Positions 1 to 11,199 are shown, numbered from the stretch's first letter. The stretch: DNA of 21,704 nt from Hyphomicrobiales bacterium (GCA_017305815.1 JAFKJZ010000338.1:1-21704), one strand, 5' to 3'. The notes: a model not told the origin generated them from the sequence alone. Numbers and translations: made by a program.

Positions 1-85
1 GGCGAAGGACGGCGTCCGGGACACCGCGAACGAACCGGTATAGCATCCGCCGGCACGAACCGGCCCCGGCCGGATCCCCGAGATG

Positions 86-101
86 GCGTCCGGCCGGACG
101 C
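86..101. promoter_or_regulatory. perfect 16-bp palindrome upstream of the quinone oxidoreductase gene
   Basis: The sequence GCGTCCGGCCGGACGC is its own reverse complement and ends 21 bases before the ATG at 123. Its core GGCGTCCGG also occurs at 12-20. It could be an operator for a dimeric repressor or part of a hairpin near the start codon. In DNA this GC-rich a CG-only palindrome can arise by chance, and no regulator is known for it. No other feature is seen in bases 1-122. Confidence 0.3.
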
Positions 102-122
102 GCGCAGAAATGGAATAGGGTC

Positions 123-1115
123 ATGGTCGAAGCGATTGCGGTACACGCCATCCGGGTCCACTCGCATGGCGGTCCCGAGGTACTCTCCTTCGACAGGATC
201 GACGTCGGCGCCCCGGGGCCGGGCCAGGTCCGCCTGCGGCATACGGCGATCGGCCTCAATTTCGTCGACACCTATTTCCGCACCGGCCTCTATCCGGCGC
301 CCAGCGCCTTTCCCTTCGTACCCGGCAGCGAGGGCGTCGGCGTGGTCGAGGCGGTTGGCGAGGGCGTCACCGAGTTCAAGGCCGGTGACCGCGTCGGCTA
401 TGCCGATCCGATGGGTTCCTATGCCGAGGCCCGGCTCGCGCCGGCGGCGCGGCTGATCCCGATCCCGGATGGCATCAGCGACACCATCGCCGCCTCCTCG
501 ATCCTGAAGGGGCTGACGGCGCGCTACCTGCTGCGCGAAACCTTCAGGGTGGGCCCCGAGCACACGATCCTGTTCCATGCCGCAGCCGGCGGCGTCGGCC
601 AGATCGCGACGCAATGGGCAAAGTCGCTCGGCGCGCGGGTAATCGGCACGGTCGGCTCGGAAGAGAAGGCGGCGATCGCCCGCCGGCTCGGCTGCGACCA
701 CGTCATCAACTACCGCACGGAGAATTTCGTCGAGCGCGTGCTGGAGATCACCGGCGGCGCCAAGCTCGACGTTGTCTATGACTCCGTCGGCAAGGACACG
801 TTCCCCGCTTCGCTCGATTGCCTCAAGCGTCGCGGCACTTGGGTTTCCTTCGGTAACGCGTCCGGCGCCGTTCCGCCGTTCTCGATCGGCATCCTGAACC
901 AGAAGGGCTCGCTCTACGCCACCCGCCCGTCACTCGGCGGCTATGTGGCCGAGCGCAGCGAACTGGTTGAATCGGCGAAGGATCTCTTCGACGTCATTCT
1001 GTCGGGCAAGGTCGTCGTCGCCGAGCCGCAGACCTTCCGGTTGGCGGACGCCGCCGAGGCGCAGCGTGCGCTCGAAGGTCGCCGCACCACCGGCTCGGTC
1101 GTTCTGATCCCGTAG
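123..1115 (+). CDS. NADPH:quinone oxidoreductase (zinc-independent MDR family)
   Basis: This is a 330-residue medium-chain dehydrogenase/reductase of the quinone oxidoreductase (QOR) group, which reduces quinones or reactive carbonyls with NADPH in the cytoplasm. The N-terminal GroES-like domain (about 10-120) has GGPEVL at 16-21 and the PGSEGVGVV stretch at 68-75. The Rossmann domain carries AAAGGVGQ at 153-160, the classic QOR nucleotide-binding signature, followed by VYDSVGKDTF and a C-terminal TTGSVVLIP. The alcohol-dehydrogenase zinc ligands are absent, as expected for QOR. Length is normal for the family (about 325). The ATG at 123 has an AGGG three bases upstream. Family members often begin about 6 residues later, but no start codon lies there. 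It converges on the LysR gene with a one-base gap and no obvious terminator. A link to purine catabolism is not evident. Confidence 0.9.
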   Translation: MVEAIAVHAIRVHSHGGPEVLSFDRIDVGAPGPGQVRLRHTAIGLNFVDTYFRTGLYPAPSAFPFVPGSEGVGVVEAVGEGVTEFKAGDRVGYADPMGSYAEARLAPAARLIPIPDGISDTIAASSILKGLTARYLLRETFRVGPEHTILFHAAAGGVGQIATQWAKSLGARVIGTVGSEEKAAIARRLGCDHVINYRTENFVERVLEITGGAKLDVVYDSVGKDTFPASLDCLKRRGTWVSFGNASGAVPPFSIGILNQKGSLYATRPSLGGYVAERSELVESAKDLFDVILSGKVVVAEPQTFRLADAAEAQRALEGRRTTGSVVLIP

Positions 1116-1116
1116 G

Positions 1117-2073
1117 TCAATAGAGCCCCTCGCGGGCGCGGAAATGGCTGCTGGCGAGGTTGAAGAAGGCGGCGGGGGCGAAGCGCAGGTCGCCACCCTT
1201 GCGGATCACCATGCCGAAGCGGTTGAGCGGCAGGCCCTTGTCGGCGATCGGCCGGAACACGACCTCGCCGCTCGCCAGTTCGCGCTCGATGCCGAGCGGC
1301 GTCATGAACGACAGGTAGCGGCCGGTCTTCGCCAGTTCGAACAGCATTCGGATCGAGTTCACCTCGACGAAGGAGCGGCCGCGCGAGCCGTCCTGATCGA
1401 GGAAAGGCTCAAGGATCTCTCGGATCGAAAGTCCCTGGCGCGGCACCGCGAAGGGGTGGGCGAAGCAGGTGGCGAAACTCGGGCGCATCTCGCCCGCCAA
1501 CGGATGATCGGCCCGCATCACGGCGCCGATCGGCAGGTCGCGGCGAACCGCGATCTCGATGCCGCGATGCTGCGCCGCCAGGAAGGTGAAGCCGATGTCG
1601 ACGTCGGAATCGACGACCATGGCGATTGCCTCCTGCGCCGACGCCATGCGGATATCCACATGCAGGTTGGGATAATGGGCGCTGAAGTCGGCGATGATGC
1701 TGGGCAGGATCGTCAGGCCGACGCTCTCGACGGTGGCGACGCGGACCGTGCCGGTCTTCAGCCCGGCCAGCAGGCTCAACTGCGAGACGGCGGCCTCTAG
1801 CGGGCTGGTCAGCTGCTTGGCGTGGCGCAGCAGGATCTCACCCGCCGGCGTCAGCCGCAGCCGGCGCGCCTCGCGCACGAACAGCGGCATTTCCAGCGTC
1901 TGTTCCAGATGGCCGATCTGCCGGGCGACGGCCGAAGAGGCCACGTTCATCCGGCGCGCCGTCTCCCGCATCGACAGCGTCTCCGCCACCGTCAGGAAGT
2001 AGAGCAGGGAAGGCGTGTGAAACAGCCGTGCCAGACTGGCGGGCGCGAGGGAGTTCTTGCTCTCGGAGACCAT
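1117..2073 (-). CDS. LysR-family transcriptional regulator, candidate regulator of the divergent purine operon
   Basis: The product (318 residues from the start chosen here) has an N-terminal winged helix-turn-helix (FLTVAETLSMRETARRM, then SSAVARQIGHLEQTL and LFVREARRLRLTPAGE) and a C-terminal periplasmic-binding-like effector domain, the LysR layout. The open frame extends upstream to 2229, but that extension (52 residues, Arg-rich) precedes the normal start of the family. The ATG at 2073 gives the usual LysR length. Its ribosome-binding site is poor (GGGG about 10 bases upstream, AGG directly adjacent), so the start is uncertain. The gene is divergent from uraH-xdhABC, with paired TTGATCAA palindromes between them, the usual arrangement for a LysR protein controlling the neighbouring operon. 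Which purine intermediate it would sense cannot be read from the sequence. Confidence 0.88.
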   Translation of the reverse strand: MVSESKNSLAPASLARLFHTPSLLYFLTVAETLSMRETARRMNVASSAVARQIGHLEQTLEMPLFVREARRLRLTPAGEILLRHAKQLTSPLEAAVSQLSLLAGLKTGTVRVATVESVGLTILPSIIADFSAHYPNLHVDIRMASAQEAIAMVVDSDVDIGFTFLAAQHRGIEIAVRRDLPIGAVMRADHPLAGEMRPSFATCFAHPFAVPRQGLSIREILEPFLDQDGSRGRSFVEVNSIRMLFELAKTGRYLSFMTPLGIERELASGEVVFRPIADKGLPLNRFGMVIRKGGDLRFAPAAFFNLASSHFRAREGLY

Positions 2074-2231
2074 CCTGCTTTTGCCCCGCTTTCTCCGAGG
2101 TGCTGCCTTTTCGGCAGCGCCATGCGCTCCAACTGGCAGTATCATGGACCTTGGAGGCGTTCTAGCATGATGGCGGGGGATCGTTGCCGTCACGGTATTG
2201 CAGCTGTCCCTTGCCGCATTAAGATGCACCA

Positions 2232-2258
2232 GTTGATCAAAAAATCCATTTGATCAAA
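2232..2258. promoter_or_regulatory. paired TTGATCAA palindromes, candidate LysR operator
   Basis: TTGATCAA occurs at 2233-2240 and again at 2250-2257, centres 17 bp apart. With flanks (GTTGATCAAA ... TTTGATCAAA) the pair forms a larger near-symmetric element. The stretch is AT-rich inside very GC-rich DNA and sits in the divergent LysR/uraH gap. LysR proteins typically bind two dyads of T-N11-A type near a target promoter. The second copy overlaps the predicted -35 box of the uraH promoter. Binding is inferred, not shown. Confidence 0.55.
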
Positions 2259-2279
2259 CCTTAGGCATCTCTCTATGTT
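2250..2279 (+). promoter_or_regulatory. candidate sigma-70 promoter of the uraH-xdhABC operon
   Basis: TTGATC at 2250-2255 (4 of 6 matches to TTGACA) is followed after 18 bases by TATGTT at 2274-2279 (4 of 6 matches to TATAAT). This would place transcription start near 2286, about 40 bases before the uraH ATG. The -35 lies inside the second TTGATCAA palindrome. Confidence 0.4.
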
Positions 2280-2325
2280 TCGTCCAAGGTCGGACGCCTG
2301 AGAAGCAATTGGAAACGGACCGCAA

Positions 2326-2676
2326 ATGGGTCGCCTCACCACACATGTTCTGGATACTGCCGCGGGCCGGCCCGCAGCGGGTTTGAAGATCGACCTGCAT
2401 CGGCTCGGCGCGGACGCGAAGCTTCTGAAGTCGGTGACGACCAATTCCGATGGCCGGGTCGACGGGCCTCTGCTCGAAGGCGCGGCACTGGAGGAGGGGG
2501 AGTATGAACTCGTCTTCCACGCCGGTGATTATCTTCGCGGCACGAACGGCGCCCTGCCGTCGCGTCTGTTCCTCGACGTCATTCCGATCCGCTTCGGTAT
2601 CGCGTCCGCGAGCGAGCACTATCATGTGCCGTTGCTGATCTCGCCCTATGGCTATTCGACGTATCGGGGTAGCTGA
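2326..2676 (+). CDS. uraH: 5-hydroxyisourate hydrolase (HIUase, transthyretin-like)
   Basis: The 116-residue protein hydrolyses 5-hydroxyisourate, the product of urate oxidation, to OHCU. It shows the three hallmarks of bacterial HIUases: the N-terminal LTTHVLDTA (His7), the internal GRVDGP with Arg44, and the C-terminal [19 protein letters not shown], with His98 and the family-defining YRGS at 113-116. Length matches the family exactly. GGAAACGGA lies 7-15 bases upstream of the ATG as a ribosome-binding site. It is the first gene of the long + strand operon and ends 8 bases before xdhA. Its substrate would come from PuuD, encoded about 10 kb downstream in the same direction. Confidence 0.95.
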   Translation: MGRLTTHVLDTAAGRPAAGLKIDLHRLGADAKLLKSVTTNSDGRVDGPLLEGAALEEGEYELVFHAGDYLRGTNGALPSRLFLDVIPIRFGIASASEHYHVPLLISPYGYSTYRGS

Positions 2677-2684
2677 GCCGAACC

Positions 2685-4089
2685 ATGCGCCAGACCATCC
2701 GCTTTCTCCGTCGCGGCAACGCGACCGGAACCAAGGAGGGTTGCGGGGAGGGCGACTGCGGCGCCTGCACCGTCGCCATCGGCCGCGCCCGCCACGGCAA
2801 GGTGGTTTATGAGCCGGTCAACGCCTGCATCCAGCTGCTCGGCATGGTCGACGGCGCGGAGGTCGTGGCTGTCGAGGACCTGGCCGAGGAAACGGAACTC
2901 CACCCCGTCCAGGCGGCGATGGTCGAGAAGCACGGCTCGCAGTGCGGATTCTGCACGCCGGGCTTCGTGATGAGCATCTTCTCCCTCTACCAGGGCACGG
3001 ACGGGGCCGTCGGCCGCGACGCGATAAACAACGCCATTGCCGGCAATCTCTGCCGCTGCACCGGCTACCGGCCGATTGTCGAGGCAGCGCTTTCGGTCTG
3101 CGCGAGCCCTCGCGACGACAAATTCCGCAAGGCGACCGAGGATACCGCCGGCGTCCTGAATTTCATCGCCGACGACAGCGACATCTTCATCGGCGACGAC
3201 AAGCGCTTCTTCGCCGCTCCCGCCTCTATCGACGCGCTGGCAGCGCTCTATGCCCGGCACCCCGACGCGACCATCGTCGCCGGCGCGACGGATGTGGGGC
3301 TCTGGATCACCAAGCAGCTGCGCGACCTGCCGAAGATCATCCATATCGGCCGGGTTCGGGGCCTTGACGGCGTCGAGGATACCGGCCGCGAGATCCTCAT
3401 CGGCGCAGCCGCCACCTATGCCAAGGTCGAGCCCTTCATGCGGGCGATCGATCCGGATCTCGGCGAGCTCTTCCGCCGCATCGGCTCGAAACAGGTGCGC
3501 GCCAGCGGCACGGTGGGCGGCAATGTCGCGAATGGCTCGCCGATCGGCGACACGCCGCCAGCGCTGATCGCGCTCGGCGCCTCGATGGAACTGCGTCGAG
3601 GAGACCGGCCGCGCGTCATGCCGGTCGAGGATTTCTACATCGAATACGGCAAGCAGAACCGCGCCTCCGGCGAATTCGTCACCGGGCTGCTGGTGCCGAA
3701 ACTGCGGCCGGACCAGATCTTCCGCTGCTACAAGGTGACGAAGCGCTTCGACCAGGACATTTCCGCCGTCATGGGCGCCTTCCGCTTCACCGTCGACGCC
3801 GAGGGGCGCATCCAGGAGGCCCGCATCGCCTATGGCGGCATGGCCGGGACGCCGAAGCGGGCGAAGCGGGCGGAGACGGCCCTGCATGGCGCCAGCATCC
3901 GCGACACCGCCGCCTGGGCCAAGGCTTTCGACGCGCTGCGCGAGGATTTCACACCGCTCGACGACCATCGCGCGAGCGCCAGCTACCGGGCCGAGACGGC
4001 GCATGCGCTGCTCGGCAAGGCCCTGATCGAAGCGGCTGGAACGCCGAGCTCGCGAACCCGTTTGACCGGCCAGCGGGAGGCAATCGTCC

Positions 4090-4103
<14 letters not shown>
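2685..4103 (+). CDS. xdhA: xanthine dehydrogenase small subunit (2Fe-2S/FAD), with shortened N-terminus
   Basis: XdhA passes electrons from the molybdenum site of XdhB through two [2Fe-2S] clusters to FAD and NAD+. Cluster ligands are visible as Cys20, Cys25, Cys28 and Cys48 (plant-ferredoxin type) and Cys87, Cys90, Cys123 and Cys125 (CGFC ... CRC). The FAD domain follows (TIVAGATDVG at 197-206), then the CO-dehydrogenase flavoprotein C-terminal domain. The oddity is the N-terminus: family members have about 40-45 residues before GTKEGC, while here only 14 precede it (MRQTIRFLRRGNAT). The beginning resembles normal starts and the GTKEGC part is intact, so about 25 residues of the ferredoxin beta-grasp fold (second strand and first helix) appear missing in frame, near base 2720. 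No alternative upstream start exists (in-frame stop at 2670-2672). The 3' end overlaps xdhB by 14 bases. Confidence 0.9.
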
Positions 4104-6414
<2,311 letters not shown>

Positions 6415-6432
6415 TGATGGCAGGATAACATC

Positions 6433-7443
6433 ATGTTGGTCTGGCAGCGTCTCCTCCAAGCGATCGATCGGCAGGGCAAGGCCGCCATGGCGACCATCGT
6501 GGAGACGCGCGGCTCGGCCCCCCGGGAGGCGGGCGCCCGCATCGTGGTGCTGCCGGACGCGAGCTTCTTCGGCACGATCGGCGGCGGCACGCTGGAATGG
6601 CGGGTCATCGCCGACCTGCAGGCGGCGCTGGCCCGGCCGAACCCGCATTTCTACGCGACCCAGCGCGTCGCGCTCGGGCCCGAGCTCGGGCAGTGCTGCG
6701 GCGGACGGGTCGATCTGGCGCTGGAGGTGTTCGATCGCTCGCGCCGGGCGGAGGTGCAGGAACTGGCCGAGGCCGAGGCCGCCGGCCTGTTCCGCACCCG
6801 CGGCACGCAGATGTCGGATGGCAAGCTGCACCGCAGCATCGACGCCGGGCTGCACGTCCCGATCGGTTCCGCGCATGTCGATCACGGCGTCATCGTGGAG
6901 GGGTTCGGCGACGACAGCCGCGTCCTCTATCTCTTCGGCGCCGGCCATGTCGGCCGCGCGCTCGTCATGGCGCTGGCGCCGCTGCCGTTCCGCGTCGTCT
7001 GGGTCGATCCGCGGCCGGATGCCTTTCCACAGCATGTTCCCGCCAACGTGCGCTGCGTGCAGCCGCAGGATACGCCGGCGGCGCTCGACGACGCGCCGGC
7101 CGACAGCTTCGTCCTGGTGATGTCGCACAGCCATTCGCTCGACCTCGCCATCGTCGCCAGGGCCTTGAAGGGACACCACTTTGCCTATGTCGGCCTGATC
7201 GGCAGCGAGACCAAGCGCGCCCGCTTCACGCACCAGCTCGATCGCGCCGGTCTCCCGAAGGAGGACATCCAGCGCATGGTGACGCCGATCGGCGTCGCCG
7301 GGATCCACTCGAAGCTGCCCGCGGCTATTGCGGCCTCGGTCGCCGCCGATCTACTGGTACGCGACGAAGCGATGCGACAACTGCTTGCGCATGGAACGAC
7401 TGGGCCCGCCGAGCCGTCGGCGCTGGCAATGGGGGGGCACTGA
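6433..7443 (+). CDS. xdhC: xanthine dehydrogenase accessory protein XdhC (Moco sulfuration/insertion)
   Basis: XdhC binds molybdenum cofactor, protects its sulfurated form and hands it to XdhB. It is not a subunit of the final enzyme. The 336-residue product has the N-terminal XdhC domain with TRGSAPREAGAR (25-36), GTIGGGTLEW (47-56) and LGPELGQCCGG with Cys88/Cys89 in the position of the Moco-binding cysteine. A C-terminal Rossmann domain starts at LYLFGAGHVGRAL (GAGHVG 169-174). Length is typical. AGGA at 6422-6425 is a good ribosome-binding site. It follows xdhB by 18 bases and is followed one base after its stop by the transporter ATPase. Confidence 0.95.
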   Translation: MLVWQRLLQAIDRQGKAAMATIVETRGSAPREAGARIVVLPDASFFGTIGGGTLEWRVIADLQAALARPNPHFYATQRVALGPELGQCCGGRVDLALEVFDRSRRAEVQELAEAEAAGLFRTRGTQMSDGKLHRSIDAGLHVPIGSAHVDHGVIVEGFGDDSRVLYLFGAGHVGRALVMALAPLPFRVVWVDPRPDAFPQHVPANVRCVQPQDTPAALDDAPADSFVLVMSHSHSLDLAIVARALKGHHFAYVGLIGSETKRARFTHQLDRAGLPKEDIQRMVTPIGVAGIHSKLPAAIAASVAADLLVRDEAMRQLLAHGTTGPAEPSALAMGGH

Positions 7444-7444
7444 G

Positions 7445-9046
7445 TTGGAGGTCATCCTGGGACGTGCGGACAGCGCGGCGCCGAGCCGGCAACGGCCGGA
7501 GAGCCCGCCGCTTCTGCACGCGGTCGGCATCACCAAGATGTTCGGCGCCTTCAAGGCCAACGACACCATCGACCTGGCGATCCGCCCCGGCGAGATTCAT
7601 GCGCTTCTCGGCGAGAACGGCGCCGGCAAGTCGACGCTGGTCAAGATCCTCTACGGCGTCCTGCAGCCGACCGAGGGGCACATCCTCTGGAAGGGCAAGC
7701 CGGTCGGCATCGCCAGCCCCTCCGCCGCGCGAAAGCTCGGCGTCGGCATGGTGTTCCAGCACTTTTCGCTGTTCGAGGCGCTGACCGTCGTCGAGAACAT
7801 CGCGCTCGCGCTTTCCGACCGGAAGAGCCGCGCCGCGCTGGCGCGCGAGATCGAGAAGATCTCGGCCGAATACGGCCTGCCGCTCAACCCGTCCTCGGTG
7901 GTGGCCGATCTCTCGGTCGGCGAGCGGCAGCGGGTCGAGATCGTCCGCTGCCTGCTGCAGAACCCCGAACTGATCATCATGGACGAGCCGACCTCGGTGC
8001 TGACGCCGCAGGAGGCCGACGACCTGTTCGTCACGCTCGACAAGCTGACGGCGCGCGGCTGCGCCGTGCTCTACATCAGCCACCGCCTTGAAGAGGTGAA
8101 GCGGATCTGCCATCACGCGACGATCCTGCGCCACGGCAAGGTCGTGTCGGAATGCGACCCGCAGAAGGAGACTGCCGCGAGGCTCGCGACCATGATGGTG
8201 GGCGCCGAGGTGCGCAAGCTCTCCTTCGACCTGCCGCCGCCGCAGAACACCCGCACCCGCCTCTCGGTCGCCAATCTGTCGTTGCCGCAGCCACATCCCT
8301 TCGCCGTCGCGCTGCATGGCATCTCGCTCGAGGTGAAAGCGGGCGAGGTGATGGGCATCGCCGGCATCGCCGGCAACGGCCAGTCCGAACTCTTCGACGC
8401 CCTCTCCGGCGAGCGCACCGCCGGCACTGCCGCCTCGATCTCGATCGACGGCAAGCCCTGCGGCGATGTCGGCGTCACGTCGCGGCGTCGCCTCGGCGCT
8501 GCGTTCGTGCCGGAGGAGCGGCTCGGTCATGGCGCCGTGCCGCGCATGCGGCTCTCCGACAACGTGCTCCTGACCCGCCATTCGACCGGCGATCATCTGC
8601 TGCGCGGCGGCGTGCTCGATCCCGATGCCTCGCGCCAGCTGGCCGACCGGGTCAGCCGCGCCTTCGATGTCCGCAAGGGCACGCCGGATCCGGAAGCCGG
8701 GTCGCTATCCGGCGGCAATCTGCAGAAATTTGTCGTCGGGCGCGAGATTGACCGCCAGCCGGGTGTCCTCGTCGTCAGCCAGCCGACCTGGGGTGTCGAC
8801 GCGGGCGCCGCGGCGATCATCCGCCAGGCGCTGATCGACCTGGCCCGGTCGGGTTCCGCCATCCTGGTGATCAGCCAGGATCTCGATGAAGTTCTTGAAA
8901 TTGCCGACCATGTCGCCGTGATCTCCAAGGGACATCTTTCGCCGTCGCGTCCGACCTCCGGGTTGACGCGCGAGGAAATCGGCCTGCTGATGGGTGGTAT
9001 GGGCGAGCCGGTTGCGGCCGACCGGGGGGCAGCACATGCGGGTTGA
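7445..9046 (+). CDS. BMP-family ABC transporter ATPase, tandem nucleotide-binding domains
   Basis: This energises a CUT2/BMP-type importer (nucleoside, purine or sugar class), in which one polypeptide carries two ATPase domains. In the 533-residue form, domain 1 has Walker A GENGAGKST (56-64), signature LSVGERQ (156-162) and Walker B LIIMDEP (176-182). Domain 2 has a degenerate P-loop GIAGNGQSE (307-315), signature LSGGNLQ (421-427) and VVSQPTWGVD (443-452) in place of a normal Walker B. This asymmetry is normal for the family. I chose TTG at 7445 because a GGGGGGG run lies 7-13 bases upstream and the length fits. An ATG at 7391 inside xdhC is the alternative but lacks a ribosome-binding site. 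It overlaps the first permease by 11 bases. Substrate is inferred from context as a purine or nucleoside. Confidence 0.93.
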   Translation: MEVILGRADSAAPSRQRPESPPLLHAVGITKMFGAFKANDTIDLAIRPGEIHALLGENGAGKSTLVKILYGVLQPTEGHILWKGKPVGIASPSAARKLGVGMVFQHFSLFEALTVVENIALALSDRKSRAALAREIEKISAEYGLPLNPSSVVADLSVGERQRVEIVRCLLQNPELIIMDEPTSVLTPQEADDLFVTLDKLTARGCAVLYISHRLEEVKRICHHATILRHGKVVSECDPQKETAARLATMMVGAEVRKLSFDLPPPQNTRTRLSVANLSLPQPHPFAVALHGISLEVKAGEVMGIAGIAGNGQSELFDALSGERTAGTAASISIDGKPCGDVGVTSRRRLGAAFVPEERLGHGAVPRMRLSDNVLLTRHSTGDHLLRGGVLDPDASRQLADRVSRAFDVRKGTPDPEAGSLSGGNLQKFVVGREIDRQPGVLVVSQPTWGVDAGAAAIIRQALIDLARSGSAILVISQDLDEVLEIADHVAVISKGHLSPSRPTSGLTREEIGLLMGGMGEPVAADRGAAHAG

Positions 9047-10190
9047 GTTGGTACGGCGCAGCGAACGCTCCGCCGCCATGGCCTATCTTTCACCGTTGCT
9101 GGCGCTGCTGCTGACGCTGATCGGCGGCGCGCTGATCGTGATCGTCTGGCGGTTGTCGACGGTCGACCTGTCCAACCCGGAGACCGGCGGCTTCTTCGGC
9201 GCGCTGCAGCAGGGCTTCATCGACTATGGCCGCTTCCTCTACGTGTTCTTCATCGAGCCGCTGACGGAGCTATGGTCGCTGGAGGAACTGGTCGCCAAGG
9301 CGACGCCGATCATCCTCGTCGCGATCGGCCTGTCGCTCTGCTACCTGTCGAACACCTGGAACATCGGCGCCGAAGGCCAGATCGCCGTCGGCGCCATCAC
9401 AGGCTCCTTCCTGCCGATCTTCTTCCCCGACTGGCACGGGCCCTTCATGCTCCCGGCCATGCTCGCGCTCGGCATCCTGGGCGGCATGGCCTATGCCGCG
9501 ATCCCGGCGCTCCTGAAGATCCGCTTCGGCACCAACGAGATCCTGACCAGCCTGATGCTGGTCTATGTGGCGCAGCTCTTTCTCGACTGGCTGGCGCGCG
9601 GTCCCTGGCGCAATCCGGAAGGCCATAATTTTCCGGATAGCCGGCCGTTCGATGGCGGGCAGCTGCTGCCGACCCTGTTCGGCACCAATATCCGCATCAG
9701 CCTGATCTTTGTCTTCGTCGCCGCTTTCGCCGCCTGGTTCCTGATGCGCTGGACCAAGATGGGCTTCCAGATCAAGGTGCTCGGCCAGGCGCCGAGGGCA
9801 GGGGCCTTCGCCGGCTTCAGCCAGAACCGGATGGTGCTGCTGACCTTCCTGATCTCGGGCGCGCTGGCGGGATTGGCCGGCATCTGCGAGGTCGCCGGCC
9901 CGATCGGCCAGCTGCGCACGTCGGTATCGCCCGGCTACGGCTTCACCGCGATCATCGTCGCCTTCCTCGGACGCCTGAACCCGATTGGCGCGATCTTCGC
10001 CGGTTTCCTGCTGGCGCTTTCCTATCTCGGCGGCGAGGGCGCGCAGATCGCGCTCGGCATGTCCGACCAGACGACCCGGGTATTCCAGGGCATGCTGCTC
10101 TTCTTCGTGCTCGCCTGCGACAGCTTCATCTTCTATCGCCTGCAGATCGTCAGGACGCCGGCGATGCAGGCAGGGACGGTGTCGTCATGA
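9036..10190 (+). CDS. BMP-family ABC transporter permease 1
   Basis: An inner-membrane permease of the BPD_transp_2 class (384 residues from ATG 9036), one of two that form the channel of the predicted purine/nucleoside importer. Many hydrophobic spans are visible, starting with LSPLLALLLTLIGGALIVIV. Family landmarks are WNIGAEGQIAVGAI, FGTNEILTSLML and the C-terminal TAIIVAFLGRLNPIGAI, all characteristic of YufP/NupB-like permeases. An open frame extends to 8994, but GGGGGG 6-11 bases before 9036 supports the internal ATG. It overlaps the ATPase gene by 11 bases and the next permease by 4 (ATGA), so translation is probably coupled. Confidence 0.93.
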   Translation: MRVELVRRSERSAAMAYLSPLLALLLTLIGGALIVIVWRLSTVDLSNPETGGFFGALQQGFIDYGRFLYVFFIEPLTELWSLEELVAKATPIILVAIGLSLCYLSNTWNIGAEGQIAVGAITGSFLPIFFPDWHGPFMLPAMLALGILGGMAYAAIPALLKIRFGTNEILTSLMLVYVAQLFLDWLARGPWRNPEGHNFPDSRPFDGGQLLPTLFGTNIRISLIFVFVAAFAAWFLMRWTKMGFQIKVLGQAPRAGAFAGFSQNRMVLLTFLISGALAGLAGICEVAGPIGQLRTSVSPGYGFTAIIVAFLGRLNPIGAIFAGFLLALSYLGGEGAQIALGMSDQTTRVFQGMLLFFVLACDSFIFYRLQIVRTPAMQAGTVSS

Positions 10191-11110
10191 CCGCGCTCAT
10201 GCTCGAGGGCATCCTCCTCACCATCATCACGGCCGCCACGCCGCTCCTGTTCGCCTCGATCGGCGAACTGGTCACCGAGCGCTCGGGCGTGCTCAACCTC
10301 GGCGTCGAGGGCATGATGGCGATGGGCGCCGTCATCGGCTTCGCGGTGGCGCATTCGACCGGCAACATCGCGCTCGGCGTCGTCGGCGCGATTGTCGCCG
10401 GCGTCGCCATGGCGGCCCTGTTCGGCGTCGTGACGCTGATCTTCGTCGCCAATCAGGTCGCCTCCGGCCTGGCGCTGACCTTGTTCGGGCTCGGCCTCTC
10501 GGGGCTGATCGGCGACGCCTTCGTTGGCGTGCCCGGCGCCGGCCTCGCTCGCGTCTCGATCCCCGGCTTGAGCGACCTGCCGGTCGTCGGCCTCCTGTTC
10601 CGGCTCGATCCGCTCACCTATCTCGCCGTCGCGATCACCATCGCCGTGTCGTGGTTCCTGTTCCGCTCGCGCGGCGGGTTGATCCTGCGCGCCGTTGGCG
10701 ACAGCCACGTCTCGGCGCATGCGCTCGGCTACAGCGTCATCCGCGTCCGCTTCATGGCGGTGCTGTTCGGCGGCGCCTGCTCGGGCCTTGCCGGCGCCTA
10801 TCTCTCTCTCGTCTACACGCCGCAATGGACGCAGGCGATGACGGCGGGCCGCGGCTGGATCGCACTGGCGCTCGTGGTGTTCGGCACCTGGCTGCCGGGA
10901 CGCGTGGCGATCGGCGCTCTGCTCTTCGGCGGCGTCAGCATCCTGCAATTGCACGCCCAGGCTCTCGGCGTCGGCGTGCCGTCGCAGTTCCTGTCGGCGC
11001 TGCCCTACCTCACCACGGTCATCGTGCTGGTGATCATTTCGCGCAACCGCGCGCTGGTCCGCGCCAATACGCCGGCGGCGCTGGGGCAGTCATTCGTTCC
11101 CGACCGGTAG
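10187..11110 (+). CDS. BMP-family ABC transporter permease 2
   Basis: The second permease (307 residues) of the same importer, YufQ/NupC-like. It begins with a membrane span (LEGILLTIITAATPLLFASI) followed by the landmark ERSGVLNLGVEGMMAMGAV, the counterpart of WNIGAEGQ in permease 1. Later spans are hydrophobic throughout, with GLAGAYLSLVYTPQWTQAMT typical of this subfamily. It starts in the ATGA overlap with permease 1 and ends 89 bases before the binding-protein gene. Those 89 bases hold only the next gene's ribosome-binding site, as far as I can see. Confidence 0.93.
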   Translation: MTALMLEGILLTIITAATPLLFASIGELVTERSGVLNLGVEGMMAMGAVIGFAVAHSTGNIALGVVGAIVAGVAMAALFGVVTLIFVANQVASGLALTLFGLGLSGLIGDAFVGVPGAGLARVSIPGLSDLPVVGLLFRLDPLTYLAVAITIAVSWFLFRSRGGLILRAVGDSHVSAHALGYSVIRVRFMAVLFGGACSGLAGAYLSLVYTPQWTQAMTAGRGWIALALVVFGTWLPGRVAIGALLFGGVSILQLHAQALGVGVPSQFLSALPYLTTVIVLVIISRNRALVRANTPAALGQSFVPDR

Positions 11111-11199
11111 GGAACGCCATCCGGGACATGCCGCAGCGATCCGCGGCCGGGTTCCGATCGAGTGGATCGCAATTGGTTAGTGCCAGAGGGGACCAGGCA

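Noticed and set aside
9985..11199. long N-terminal extension of the binding-protein frame
   Set aside because: The extension is Arg-rich out-of-frame translation of the two permeases. The signal peptide and ribosome-binding site fix the start at 11200.
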